In this document: piece after piece, positions 31,521-42,070 of the stretch | Layout of the letters: each line of letters begins with the position of its first letter | How positions within the stretch are numbered: position 1 is the stretch's first letter | Notes under the pieces: model-generated | Seen by the model: the letters and a program-made list of their open reading frames with translations, nothing else | What the model was told of the DNA's origin: nothing | Databases searched by the model: none | Program-made: the position numbers and the translations under genes | NCBI GenBank assembly: GCA_047967505.1 | Contig: CM106540.1 | DNA: 64,000 bases | Direction: 5' to 3' (one strand) | DNA from: Dipteris shenzhenensis | Taxonomy: Eukaryota; Polypodiophyta; Polypodiopsida; Gleicheniales

Positions 31521-32026
31521 GGTTGCAAGGAGGCTATATGGCTTGATCGGCTAGTGAGAGATTTGGGGATTCATACAGGTGTACCAACATTGCATAGTGA
31601 TTCCATGAGTGTTTTTCAGCTAGCACAAAATCCGGTCTTTCATGCAAAGACCAAACACATTGAGGTCAAGTATCATTTTATCAGGGAGGTACTTGAGGAC
31701 AAGCGCATAGAGCTTGTCAAGGTTCATACAGATGATAACCCTGTAGATATGCTGACAAAGAGTCTACCTAGTCAGTGGTTTGAGTATTGTTGTGTATTGA
31801 TCGGCATTGGATACTATGCTCATTGGTTGTTCTCCCTTAAAGGCACATTGGCCTTTAAGTGGGAGGTTGTGGGGGTTAAAGGCCACTGTACCTTAACCCC
31901 GATTATGTACAATACTCAAACCCATATATATATCGATGAAATAGAAGATTAGGGTGTTCTGCACCCACCAAAACTTGTGTCTCTCAAGCTCCCTCTCACC
32001 CTCTCAGCTTCCGTTGTGTCCTCACA
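31521..32026 (+). mobile_element. Oppositely oriented fragment of the outer copia family: RNase H tail, PPT and 3' LTR
   Basis: The + strand reading TEGCKEAIWLDRLVRDLGI continues through TKHIEVKYHFIREVLEDKR and VDMLTKSLPSQW, almost the same protein as the outer element's RNase H. It is followed by the PPT aagtgggaggt (31857-31867) and an LTR (31868-32026) that starts tgtgggggttaaaggcc and ends cctcaca. The 5' part is absent. The junction with the nested integrase is at about 31519-31521. Confidence 0.85.
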
Positions 32027-33377
32027 GAGTGGTCACATGCAAAATGCCAAGTGTGCCAAGTAGGAGGTTAGAGTGCTTATCAAGGGGTGGTGGTGATGAT
32101 GTGGTAGCTAGTTGGCTTGATGATGTGGCAATTGGAGATAAGGGTGCCACGTGGCATGTTGTTGGCCAAGTCTAGGGTTGGGTGGACCTTGGGTGAGGAT
32201 AAGGGTGTGACCTTTCTGCCTGCCATGTGTCACTAAATGGGCAGCCATAATCTTTAAGATGCTTTAGAATATGTTCAAAATTCCATCAATTTAAGTGAGA
32301 TTTCTGATTAGAATCTGTGGGATTCCGTTGGGCACTTGGGCTAGCTGGGGAGCCGTTAGTGGTGGCGTCTTTGCTTGGAGGCTCTAGCTGCATCAAGGGC
32401 CCATTGTAGGAAGCTTGGAGAAAGGCTCGGTTGGAGTCTGGAGCCTAGTTGCTGTCGTCCATCTACTACATGGTCATTGGAGCGAAGGTCATTGAAGTGT
32501 TGGTTGAGTAAAAAGCGATCATTTGCATGAAGCGGGCGTTTGGAGCCGAAGGCTCAGAGCCTTAGAATCAAAAGCTTGGTATGCACTACTTTGGTTGTGT
32601 GGCATCGAGGCAGAAGGCGTGGAGTTTGTGAGCTTGCTGTATATGAGCCTCTTGATGGGCTGCTTGAGCATGGGAGCTGGCAGGAGATATGTTGGAGCTC
32701 CTTAGTCGTGCTACTATAGAGTCACTATTGAAGTCGGACGAAGGCAGAGCCTTAGTTACTAATAGGCGATGCACGCCTTGCTTTAGAGCTTTGGTAGATA
32801 GTCGATCGGACAGGAGCCACAAAGTCATTGCTTGAGCTTTGTTGAAGGAGCTCGTTGTAGGAGGGCTGGCTGTAGAGAAGCGATTGTGTCAATGTTGCGA
32901 TAGAGCGCTAGAGCAGTCGACAATTTGTCGCACTTGGAGAGGATTCGAGCTCTACCATTGTTGAGTTGGGAGCTAATATCATTTACTGCTTCGTTCGAGC
33001 CGTTGGACTACTTGTTGGATCAGCTATTTGGTGCTTGGAGGATAGCAGGTGCTATAGTTGGACTAGGAGCTAGGCAGTCGGGAAGGGCCTTAGGTCAAGG
33101 TTTGTAGAGTCAAGGCTTGCAGAATAGGATAGGACTCGAGTAAAATAGATCTTTAAACAAAATCTAGCATATAATCTCTCTCTGCTTCAAACTAAGGAGA
33201 ACAAATCTCTTTCGCACAATAAAACTGATCTTTCTCACACAAGATCAAGAGAACCTCGAAATGAACCTTACAGAGAACTTCTGAAATTCTCTCACCTTTC
33301 TCTCAAAGGAAACACTCTCAAACTCTCCCTATCTCTCTCTATCAAGTGAACGGAAACTTTCTCTCACTCACACTCAA

Positions 33378-33380
<3 letters not shown>

Positions 33381-33418
<38 letters not shown>
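33381..33418. repeat. (TC)19 microsatellite
   Basis: Uninterrupted TC run in the leader of the nested element. Confidence 0.95.
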
Positions 33419-33421
<3 letters not shown>

Positions 33422-33640
33422 ACAAAGGAAGAAGAATGGATGGAACTTTTTGTCTTCCTTAAGCAATGAATGAAAATATGGACGAAAATGTTCTCTTGTT
33501 ATGAACAAAAAATTTCTATCAAAGGATGGATGAAGATCTCTCACCGGCAGTGGACTCTCATGGAGAACACTCAAGAGAACTCTCAATCTCACAATCTCTC
33601 TCGCACTCTCAAGAAGCGCAATGCCTCAGCGGAACGCAAG

Positions 33641-33655
33641 GGAGTTGTAATACCA
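33641..33655 (-). promoter_or_regulatory. Degenerate primer binding site, nested copia element
   Basis: Reads TGGTATTACAACTCC on the coding strand directly after the 5' LTR. The first six bases match the initiator-Met PBS and the rest has changed. The related element at 49294 has TGGTATTAGAGCC. Confidence 0.65.
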
Positions 33656-33891
33656 TGACAAAATATGAAGAGGGGAGAGGAGAAGAGTGGAGATGAGGAG
33701 AGAGGGCACAGCTAGAGAGCACCCTAGAAATGACTAACTGTACACTAGATTTAGTTAAAAATGTAGAATATATTCAAACCCATTTAGGGTTAGGATTAGG
33801 GTTAGGGCATTTGACCATTTCCTTTATAGCACTCTATTAGGTTAGTGCTATGCACATAGGATCACATGATGTTCAGCGTGAACTCTCAACA
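33656..33891 (-). repeat. 5' LTR, nested copia element
   Basis: tgacaaaatatg...gtgaactctcaaca, 236 bp, partner of 28679-28935. It contains tttagggttaggattagggttaggg (about 33784-33808). Confidence 0.92.
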
Positions 33892-33896
33892 CCCTA

Positions 33897-34884
33897 TGGT
33901 GAGGAGTAACATGGAATGAAGCACTAGAATCCAAAATCCAATCCTAGGAGTACGCATCATCTGAAGTGGTGAGCAACTCTGCAAGTAGACTAGACATGAA
34001 GAGAATATCATTTGTCACTATCATTAGTGTTTGCATTGATCTCCTCGATCTTCACTTTTCCTTTGTCTTCCCTTGGACTCTCTTCCTTCTTACCAATTTG
34101 CATTCTTTTTCTTATCCTTTTTCTCTCTTTTTAGCTTGTAGTAATCCTTTTTCGTGTGTCCCTTCTTGCCACAATGGTAACACTCAATGTTCTATGACTT
34201 GGATTTGCTACGAGACTTCCCTCTTTCTTGGGACGTCCCCCTGAGCTGTGATCTACCTCTTTGCACATTTAAGGTTGCATCCTGCTTGTTGGCATCCATA
34301 GACTTCCTTCTAATCTCCTCGGCCAACAAGCTACCCAGAAGATCATCAAACTTTAGTACTCCACCAGGTGCAGAGTTACTGACATTTGTACAGAAGGTGT
34401 CCCATGAGGATGGCAATGAACACAAGAGGAATATTGCCTTAGTCTCCGCATCAAAATTCAGCTTCTGAGCGTGAAGCTGGTTGAAAATAATTCTGAATTC
34501 CTTCAAGTGAGAAGCAATGGAGACCCCTTCCTTCATTTGCGGCTCAAAAAACCTCTTCATGAGGTATACTTTATTAGAGGCAGTTTCCTTCTCATAAGTG
34601 GCACATAATTTCTTCCATAAATCTTCCATAATTTTCTCATTTACTACTATGAAATAAAGTGACTATGCAAGATGAAGTCTAATAATAGACTTTGCTAATG
34701 CATCCGACTCATTCCAATCATCCTTAGAGATAGCTACCGGCTTAGCTACAATCCCTTCCAAGGTTTTAATCTGCTTCTTTTGAATAAGCACATCCCTTAT
34801 CTATTCTTTCCACAAAGAAATGTTTGTTCGATCAAACTTTTTAATGCTGAAAAACTCCTTTTCAAACATGGAAGAGGATACCAT
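33897..34884 (-). pseudogene. Outer copia gag, zinc knuckle and protease start
   Basis: Gag starts at an ATG at 34884 (MVSSSMFEKEFFSIKKF). The core is open over 34629-34192: YLMKRFFEPQMKEG, SIASHLKEFRIIFNQL, AIFLLCSLPSSWDTF. A zinc knuckle at about 34180-34130 reads CYHCGKKGHTKKDYYK, with the last Cys replaced by Tyr. The protease begins with WILDSSASFHVTP (about 33930-33897), where DSS stands in place of DSG, and is then interrupted by the nested insertion. There are a few stops upstream of 34629. Confidence 0.85.
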
Positions 34885-36170
34885 GATGCAAGTTCAACAA
34901 AATCACAAGTGACTGTAAGCAAAGTCACACAAGGGAAGAGAATGTTGGTGAAGCATGCAAACTGCAATGTAGACAACAACTTTTTGCAAATTTTTAGGTC
35001 CTATAACTTTTTGTGCATAGCTCGGATGCCAAAACTATAAACATCAAAATTGTAGCCAACTGATAGCTCTACAAACTTTTAGTTCACAACAGATCCAAAT
35101 TTTGTATGGATTCTCTAATATTCACTACTTAAAACAACCTCCTGCTCAACTTTTTCCTACTAATGTCACAAGATTGCACAAACTGATAGTCCCAAATCAG
35201 CCCCAAAAAGTGCTAACTGGAAAGCTATCCAATGGAAAACACAATGCCAACCAGTAAGTGCTTAGCACCTTAAACTATCAGCATAAACACCGTACATCCA
35301 AGAGGCATAAAACCATCAATGCATCCACCAAGAATGGCCCAAAGCATCCCATACATGCCAATGTCAAGCATCTAATGGCCTCTAGCAAGAGATCTCCTAA
35401 CAGTGAGTCTCAATGCTAGACTATTGTTACTCGAGGAGTCCTAAACCCGTCCTCCAGCCAAGCCAAAATCAAATTAAATCTATAAGAAGTGCCAACATGA
35501 ACTAAGCACCAGAATGCATCCAAACAAGACCCAAAAATGCGAGAATAAATTGAGCAAACGATGCTCTATTGCACCCAATCCAAGATGCACAGTGTACAAG
35601 CATATATCCCACAAAATGGCATATGATCGGATCTATAAAATGTCCCATAACGTACTCCAAATCAGAAATACTTAGCTGTAATGGCATCTCAGCATTAAAG
35701 GCAACCTCCCAGGCATCCAACTGTATCCATAGAGCTCACATATGAACAAATTTGGACTTGCTGTCCTAAAATAAATCAACTCTATTGTGTGCAAAACAGA
35801 GATCTGTAAACATTATAGAATGCATACTATAACTACTTGGGTGAGTAGAGATTGATGTTCTCTTCGATCTGAGCACTAGAACTCCCAAATCCGATATCGA
35901 ATGCAAAAGTTATGGTGAAAATGGTAAAGGTTTTGCTCGACTTCTACTAAGAAGCTTCTTCACCTCTAAGACAGCTCACAGAACCAAGAATGGCTCACCC
36001 TCTTGTGGATAAGAGGGGATTAACACACCAAGCAATCTCCTCCTTGCTCCAAGGCTCAATATCTGCTCTCCAATGGCCAATCCAAGCTCAATCTCTGCCA
36101 TGTGGCTATGGCAGCCTCGTACACCCGAAGCTCCTCTCCCATGCACACACCATAGGCCCAATGCCGTGGT
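34885..36170 (-). other. Leader of the outer copia element
   Basis: About 1.3 kb between the PBS and gag with no coding motif. This is long for a copia leader, so it may hold an unrecognised insertion. Confidence 0.6.
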
Positions 36171-36182
36171 GCTCTGATACCA
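36171..36182 (-). promoter_or_regulatory. Initiator-Met tRNA primer binding site, outer copia element
   Basis: gctctgatacca on +, TGGTATCAGAGC on the coding strand, two bases from the 5' LTR. Confidence 0.92.
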
Positions 36183-36184
36183 AG

Positions 36185-36353
36185 TGTGAGTTCACAATGG
36201 AAGTAGAAAACAAGAGAGAGTGAGAGCTAGAGAGGAACACACATATGTGTGGGTGCTGAACCACCCTTAGCTTGTATGTTATTCATATATATATATATGT
36301 TGAGTATTATGTACATAACCAGGGTTAAGGCATAGTGGCCTTTAATCCCCACA
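36185..36353 (-). repeat. 5' LTR, outer copia element
   Basis: tgtgagttcacaatgg...aatccccaca, 169 bp, with an expanded (AT)n run compared with the 3' LTR. Confidence 0.92.
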
Positions 36354-38413
36354 AATATCCCTTTTCATTTTATGAACTATTATTTAAAAAATTGCATCTT
36401 TTGCAACATAGAAATTTAGAGAGTATGCCAAACAAAATAAAATGCAAATATTTTGTGGAAAACATTCCACAAAAGAAGAATGCAAGTCAAAATGAGAGAT
36501 ATCCATGTGAAAGGTTTATGAAGTCTTACAAATGCTCCAAGTTTGTACAAAAGCAATATGTTTTGTTAACATAAGGCTCCTATCTTAGAACATTCCAAAC
36601 AAGATGAATATCACTTATTTTGAGAATTTCACAAGGAAAAAATAGAAATTGCAAAAGCTTGTTGCAATTAGAGTTAAGTACTTTTTCTAAACAGAACTCT
36701 TTAAGAATAAGATTTGCCATGGTGAAATAAAGAAAGCGAATTCTTTAATGCTCCAAGACTAAAAAAATGTCAATGATATTGTTAGATAGCAAGCAAAAGA
36801 ATTCTGAGATAGACTTTTCAATGTGGATGTACTAGCAATGTTAAGGTCAACATGTGATATATAAAAGTATGCTTGACTCATCCAATGTAGAATTCACATC
36901 AACAACAATTAAAACTCCAATGACTTGCAAAATTATGTATGGATATTATGGTCCAACATGTACAACATTAAGAAGTCAAGGTACCTAGTTCCCATAGCCT
37001 ATCTATACTGAATATGGGTTTAAAACACTGTTGACAACTTGGTTGAGAGAGTTGGGTCCTTCATGGGTGCAAAACTAAAGGTTTTGGCTTTCTTGTCCTC
37101 AAGGGCTACGCTTTCATACCTAGATCGCTTAACAAACATCCTATGGTTAGGGGACCCTTTAAAAGTGGGGGTGGGGTTGGGGGGGGGAGAGATGAAGCTA
37201 ACAATGAAGCTACACCATGTATCAATGAAGGGTTGGTATTTTGGTTTCCTATAGGAAAAAACTCATTGGACACAAGAGTGTTGTCTTTCTCTTCAATGAT
37301 ATATTGGTCTACTATACAAAATAAGGAACTATTTTAGAAATGCACATCATACCAATGAACAATAGCAAAAAAATTGCCCTTATACACTGTCATCTGCAAA
37401 AATTCTAACATAATGATTCAAAATTAAAGAGCACCCTCAGTTTTAGATAGGAGATATAAAGCATCTGCCATGCCTTCTAAGCAATTTTTTTTACTCAAAT
37501 CATTGTAAATAACACAAATAAGAAAACTTATATGCATGTCTCATAACATAAACACATGGAAATTGGTGTAAATAAGTTGTAAGACCAATCTACATTTCCG
37601 ACTAGCGAAATGAAGAGCAAATAAGCTACCTTTTCTTAATGCCTTGCTCTGTCACCTCATTCAAGGAGAGAGGTGGCTCCTTTGCATCTTCTAACGAACA
37701 TCGATGAGCTGCAGTTTCTATCTATCATCTTCTCTTCGTAGATTTGCATTATGGTGAATCTTGCTGTCTCACATGCTTATGAATGATTAGGGAGTGCTTC
37801 ATTTGGACAGCAAACTATGGAGGGGTGACTTTCATTTTCTTTTGGTTCCTCAACTGAGCCTACAAGCTTAAATATGGATTGTGTTACCTCGGTTTAGTCC
37901 TCTGGTGGAGATATTTTGCATGCATGTTTTACACATAAGTTTCTTACGTAGCAATGTTTCATATTATGCTTGAACCTCTGACATTTCAAATGTTTTTATG
38001 CAAATGTGCTATGGCTTTTGTGCAAGGAAGATTCAAGAGATCTCCCTTGTAAAGGATACATGCATTATCTAACATGTGAGGGATGTTTATAGGGAATTTA
38101 TTTGATAGTAGTGTTGCAAAAGAATATATGTTACATTCTTCTTCCTTCTCTTTTTTGCCTATAAATAGATCTACGATTTTTGATCACCATCCCTTAGTTG
38201 CCGTTTATGTTTTCGTCAGATTTTGGCTCCCTTCTCAACTCAGATGTGATTATGGCTGATATAGAAGGTGTGTGATCCGTTTGTTGTCATATTTGGGAGG
38301 ATTGTAGGTTATGTGTGGCTTATGGCCATGGGAGACATCGTCGATGTTGGGGAGAATATGATCATAGTCATTTGAATTTTCTCCCTTTGTTATGCTTTGC
38401 ATTTGAGCGCTAG

Positions 38414-38517
38414 ATCTATTTTTTCGGGGGGTTGTTGGACAATGGAGAGTTTGTAATATTGCCAAATCTATTTTTTCGGGGGTTGTTGGACAATGGAGAG
38501 TTTGTAATTGGCAATAC
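38414..38517. repeat. 52-bp tandem duplication
   Basis: Two copies of atctattttttcggggg and ttgttggacaatggagag, starting at 38414 and 38466. Confidence 0.9.
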
Positions 38518-39488
38518 TACTATATAAATGAAATTTCTTAGTTAGTGGACACTTTATGACAAGTAAAATTGGCATATTTGATTAAATACCTAAGTTGATA
38601 GTTAGTGGACAATTTATAAGTGGCAATATCGATAGATTTAAGTTGGTTAATGTCTGTTTTAACATTCTGGTTAATTGAATGTTGAAGAACTGGTAGTACT
38701 GGCATTTTACAATTTAGGATGAGGGGGTTGATTCTTTTAAAAGTGGGAACTCTAATCTTTTATCATTAATCATGAATAAGCATCATGCTTTGTGAGAGTT
38801 TCTTGCTTCCTGTTAAATTTGGAGTCCTCTTATTTGACATTATAATTTACCTTACAAATAAATCTCACTAACACTGACCTTACAACTATACCTAATGACA
38901 ATTAACAATCGCTAAAGCAAAGTCAGCATGACTTGTCTAAACATAAAACCGAGATCCCACTAAGGCCTTGCTCCATAAATATTTCCAATAACTTGTAAAA
39001 GGGAAACGATAGGTGTAAATTGAAAAGAGAAAAGCAAGTGAAGATGAAGGAATATGGGGAAAGGTCCATGAGTGAAAGAGAGAAGAGAAAAGAGGTGAAG
39101 GAGGGGTGTGGTAGATGGACCATTTACTAAAAGTGGGGATGTGCGTATTTTGGCAAGAGTAATATAATGGTGGTGTCATACAAGAGAGACAAAGAGAGCC
39201 TTTATCTTTAGAGACAACTACCTAACAAAAGACACAACCATTTAGGATCTCCACAACAAAAGACAAGCAAACAAAAACCTTAAACCCTAAACACATTAGA
39301 AGCTCTTGAACTACTACTAATGCACACTTAAAGCTCATACTAATCATAATTTGCATGGTCAAATTGACCAAATGAACTAACTTCAAAACTATGGACAATT
39401 CACTAACCTTAGGACCCTTGCACACCCCAATAAACAAGTGAAAAAAGATGAATGACACATGTCATTCAATAGGCCTGCCCAAAATAAA

Positions 39489-39613
39489 TGGGGAGGCGAA
39501 GGGGGGGGGCTAGGGACGAGTGGTGGAGTGAGGGAAACTAAGAGAGAGAATGGGGAGGCGAAGGGTGGGTGGGCTAGGGACGAGTGGTGGAGCGAGGGAA
39601 GCTTGAGAGAGAA
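39489..39613. repeat. 62-bp G-rich tandem duplication
   Basis: Two copies of tggggaggcgaaggg and ctagggacgagtggtgga, starting at 39489 and 39551, rich in G runs on +. Confidence 0.9.
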
Positions 39614-39895
39614 AAACACAAAATCTTTAGTTGTGCATAATTGCCCCATTTATCGGGCTGACAGCTTTAACAAAGGGCAATGAGAAAAATCTGGAATTTA
39701 TGAAATTTAAAAACTCCCCTATTTTAGCTTTGCCAAAGTAGAAAGATTGCTAAGGCTACCCTGTAAGGGCAGGCCAAAACCATACCCATTCCATAGGCCA
39801 AAATGACGTTGCACGCATCCGTTGGGCCTCCAAAATTTAATGCATGATACGCTGTCAATGCATACCAACCATTCTTCAGTTGCAGAGTCTCAGCA

Positions 39896-40584
39896 ATGGC
39901 GAGCATCTACAATCTCTTCATCATAAACAAATCCGGTGGTCTAATTTTCTATAAGGTCGCTTGACTGGCTTGGTACTTCCAGCTCTGCGACAGGAATAGT
40001 TGTTTGTAAATATCTATGACTTCCAGATATGTTTTGACATAGGTTGAATGGTCCAGGACTATGGATCGACAGGCCGTCTGGATACTAACGACAGCTTGAG
40101 ATTGGCGAGTCTGTGGCATTCAATGCATGCGATCTCCCAGCAGCTGTCACCCACTCTTGGATGTGGAGGCATTGAACTGTTGGAGGCGGACACATTCGAT
40201 CTCCACTGTTTTCAATCTCGGACAGGTTAGATCAACGTCTTTCCATAATGGTCATTGAAGATCATGGAAAGTAACATAAGACAGTTCCACTGGAAATCTT
40301 GCATTGAAATGAATTCTCCGGAAAGTATCAAAGTTAGGAATGGTTAAGGCAAGGTAAAGCTTATCGTAATCTACCATTGTACAATTGACGTATTAGTATC
40401 ACTTCTCGATCACGTATGTAATACACATTGGAAACCGGCAGTGTCTCTTGACAAGCGATTGCCACTCTTCAGCTCTTGAAACCTCAATCAGTGAGAGTTC
40501 ATGAAGCCTGAAATGCAACCTGAACGTCAAATGCACATCCACTGAGGAGTGGGATGCAGCTTACATCAAATGGGTGCACGAGAG

Positions 40585-40619
<35 letters not shown>

Positions 40620-40707
40620 AGTCTTGTATTAAAGATTACAAGTTGCAGCTCTACAAATAACCATCTATAGCAGAGTTTTCATCTGTTTGCTCATGCTGAA
40701 ATTGTGC

Positions 40708-40753
<46 letters not shown>

Positions 40754-42025
40754 ATATTAATGTCTCCAAGGGGAATGCATGGGGTTTTCTAACAAAAGGT
40801 AGTGTATCTGAGGTGAACGTGTTTGAGCCTGTGCCCAAGATCTAACCTAACGGTGAGCCATCTCATGTCGCACTCCTCACATGGTGATGGCATTGGACTG
40901 CGTCACATGTTTGGGTTTGTTCTCAGTAAAAATAGCATGTGATTCAGAGTCGGGATCGGTTGGACTGACCAAATCTTTTAAGACATCAATCTTTGAATTA
41001 GGTTTTAGGCACTAATTTTGTTTAGATGGCAAGAATCTTGTCCTTTGCTCTTTGTCTATACTACTGTAGCGCCCAATTTCTATTAGAGCTGACTCAGAGA
41101 TGTGCGAAGGGCGAGAGATAGATGCTCATGTATTAGTCTAGATGTTGGTATTGTAAGGAATTCAGCAAGAGATATGCCATGTGGGCAGAGAAAAAAGCTG
41201 CCAGAGCGGTTGATCTGAGAGAGAAGGTGGAGCTGCCTCATGGGCAGCATGCACATTGCCATATGGGCAAGAGGAGCAGGGCACCTGGTTGGATGGAAGG
41301 GCTGCCTAGGAGCTACATAGGGCCCTGGAAGAGGGCTGAGGTTCAGGCAGCAGCAGGCCCTGCAAGGGCAGCATATAGGGCAGCCAACATGGGCTGCCAT
41401 GGCCATGATATAGGCCCTACAGGTGGCGGCAGCAAGGATTGCTAGTTGGCCGTCTGCAGCAACAGGTTGGGCCAGTCAGTGCCTGCCACATGGTACTGGG
41501 GCTACTCGGCCAGCTCAGTCTGCTGGCTGGCCAGTTCATAGGGCATTTCCAGAAGCCCTGTAAATAGGGCCCCATTGTTTGGGTTCCATTCAGTCTTTGG
41601 TGCCTCAGATCTGGGCTGCAATTCCAGCAGCAGGGAGGTCCAGGGATCCAATGAGAGGCCAGAGCAGCAAGGAGGCCAGGAGTCAGGCTAATCTTGTTGC
41701 CTGACACGTGGGCTTCATCCAGGGCAGCAGAGATGTCAAGGAAAGAGTTAACAGTCTCTCACTGTTCGCTGCATCCAGAGCAGCAATGAGACCTTTTTTC
41801 TGTGGCATCTACTCAGCCCTCTAAAGCTCCATAGGAGCACACAGGCTGATAGGGTTTTGAGGTGCCAGGAGGAGGTAGGAGAACAGTTTTGTTGTGCCAC
41901 GGGTCCACATCTATGCGGCACCATATCTGCCAGATGGCGGCACACTGATCTTTCCTTCGTATGAGTTTTTGCCCATCTATTGGAGAAATCTATTTTATTG
42001 TTTCTAGTTTTTGTGCATGCTTCAA

Positions 42026-42070
<45 letters not shown>

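Larger units (their letters stand above)
32027..33655. other. Nested element leader and unassigned G-rich DNA
   Basis: 33120-33655 is CT-rich and looks like the - strand leader of the nested element; its start resembles the leader after the LTR at 49294 (both have 'tgaggcattg'). 32030-33110 is G-rich with many 'ggagct' and 'gcttgag' words; no gag or other domain could be found in it. Confidence 0.5.
28679..33891 (-). mobile_element. Nested Ty1/copia retrotransposon, 5.2 kb
   Basis: LTRs 28679-28935 and 33656-33891, flanked by a perfect 5-bp target duplication cccta (28674-28678 and 33892-33896). On the - strand it carries integrase, RT and RNase H in better condition than its host element. 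The gag region is missing or replaced by an oppositely oriented fragment (31521-32026) and unassigned DNA. It inserted after the outer element. Confidence 0.92.
25916..36353 (-). mobile_element. Outer Ty1/copia retrotransposon, 10.4 kb, with nested insertions
   Basis: Bounded by LTRs 25916-26080 and 36185-36353. The flanks aacat (25911-25915) and aatat (36354-36358) look like a 5-bp target duplication with one transition. On the - strand the order is 5' LTR, PBS, about 1.3 kb leader, gag, zinc knuckle, protease, integrase, RT, RNase H, PPT, 3' LTR. A second copia element (28679-33891) sits in the protease region. The coding frame is broken by stops and a deletion in RT, so the copy is dead. 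Confidence 0.9.
36360..39895. other. No gene seen upstream of TRAPPC4
   Basis: A+T-rich DNA with short broken frames. No TATA box is obvious in the 300 bases before the TRAPPC4 start. Two local tandem duplications are listed separately. Confidence 0.45.
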
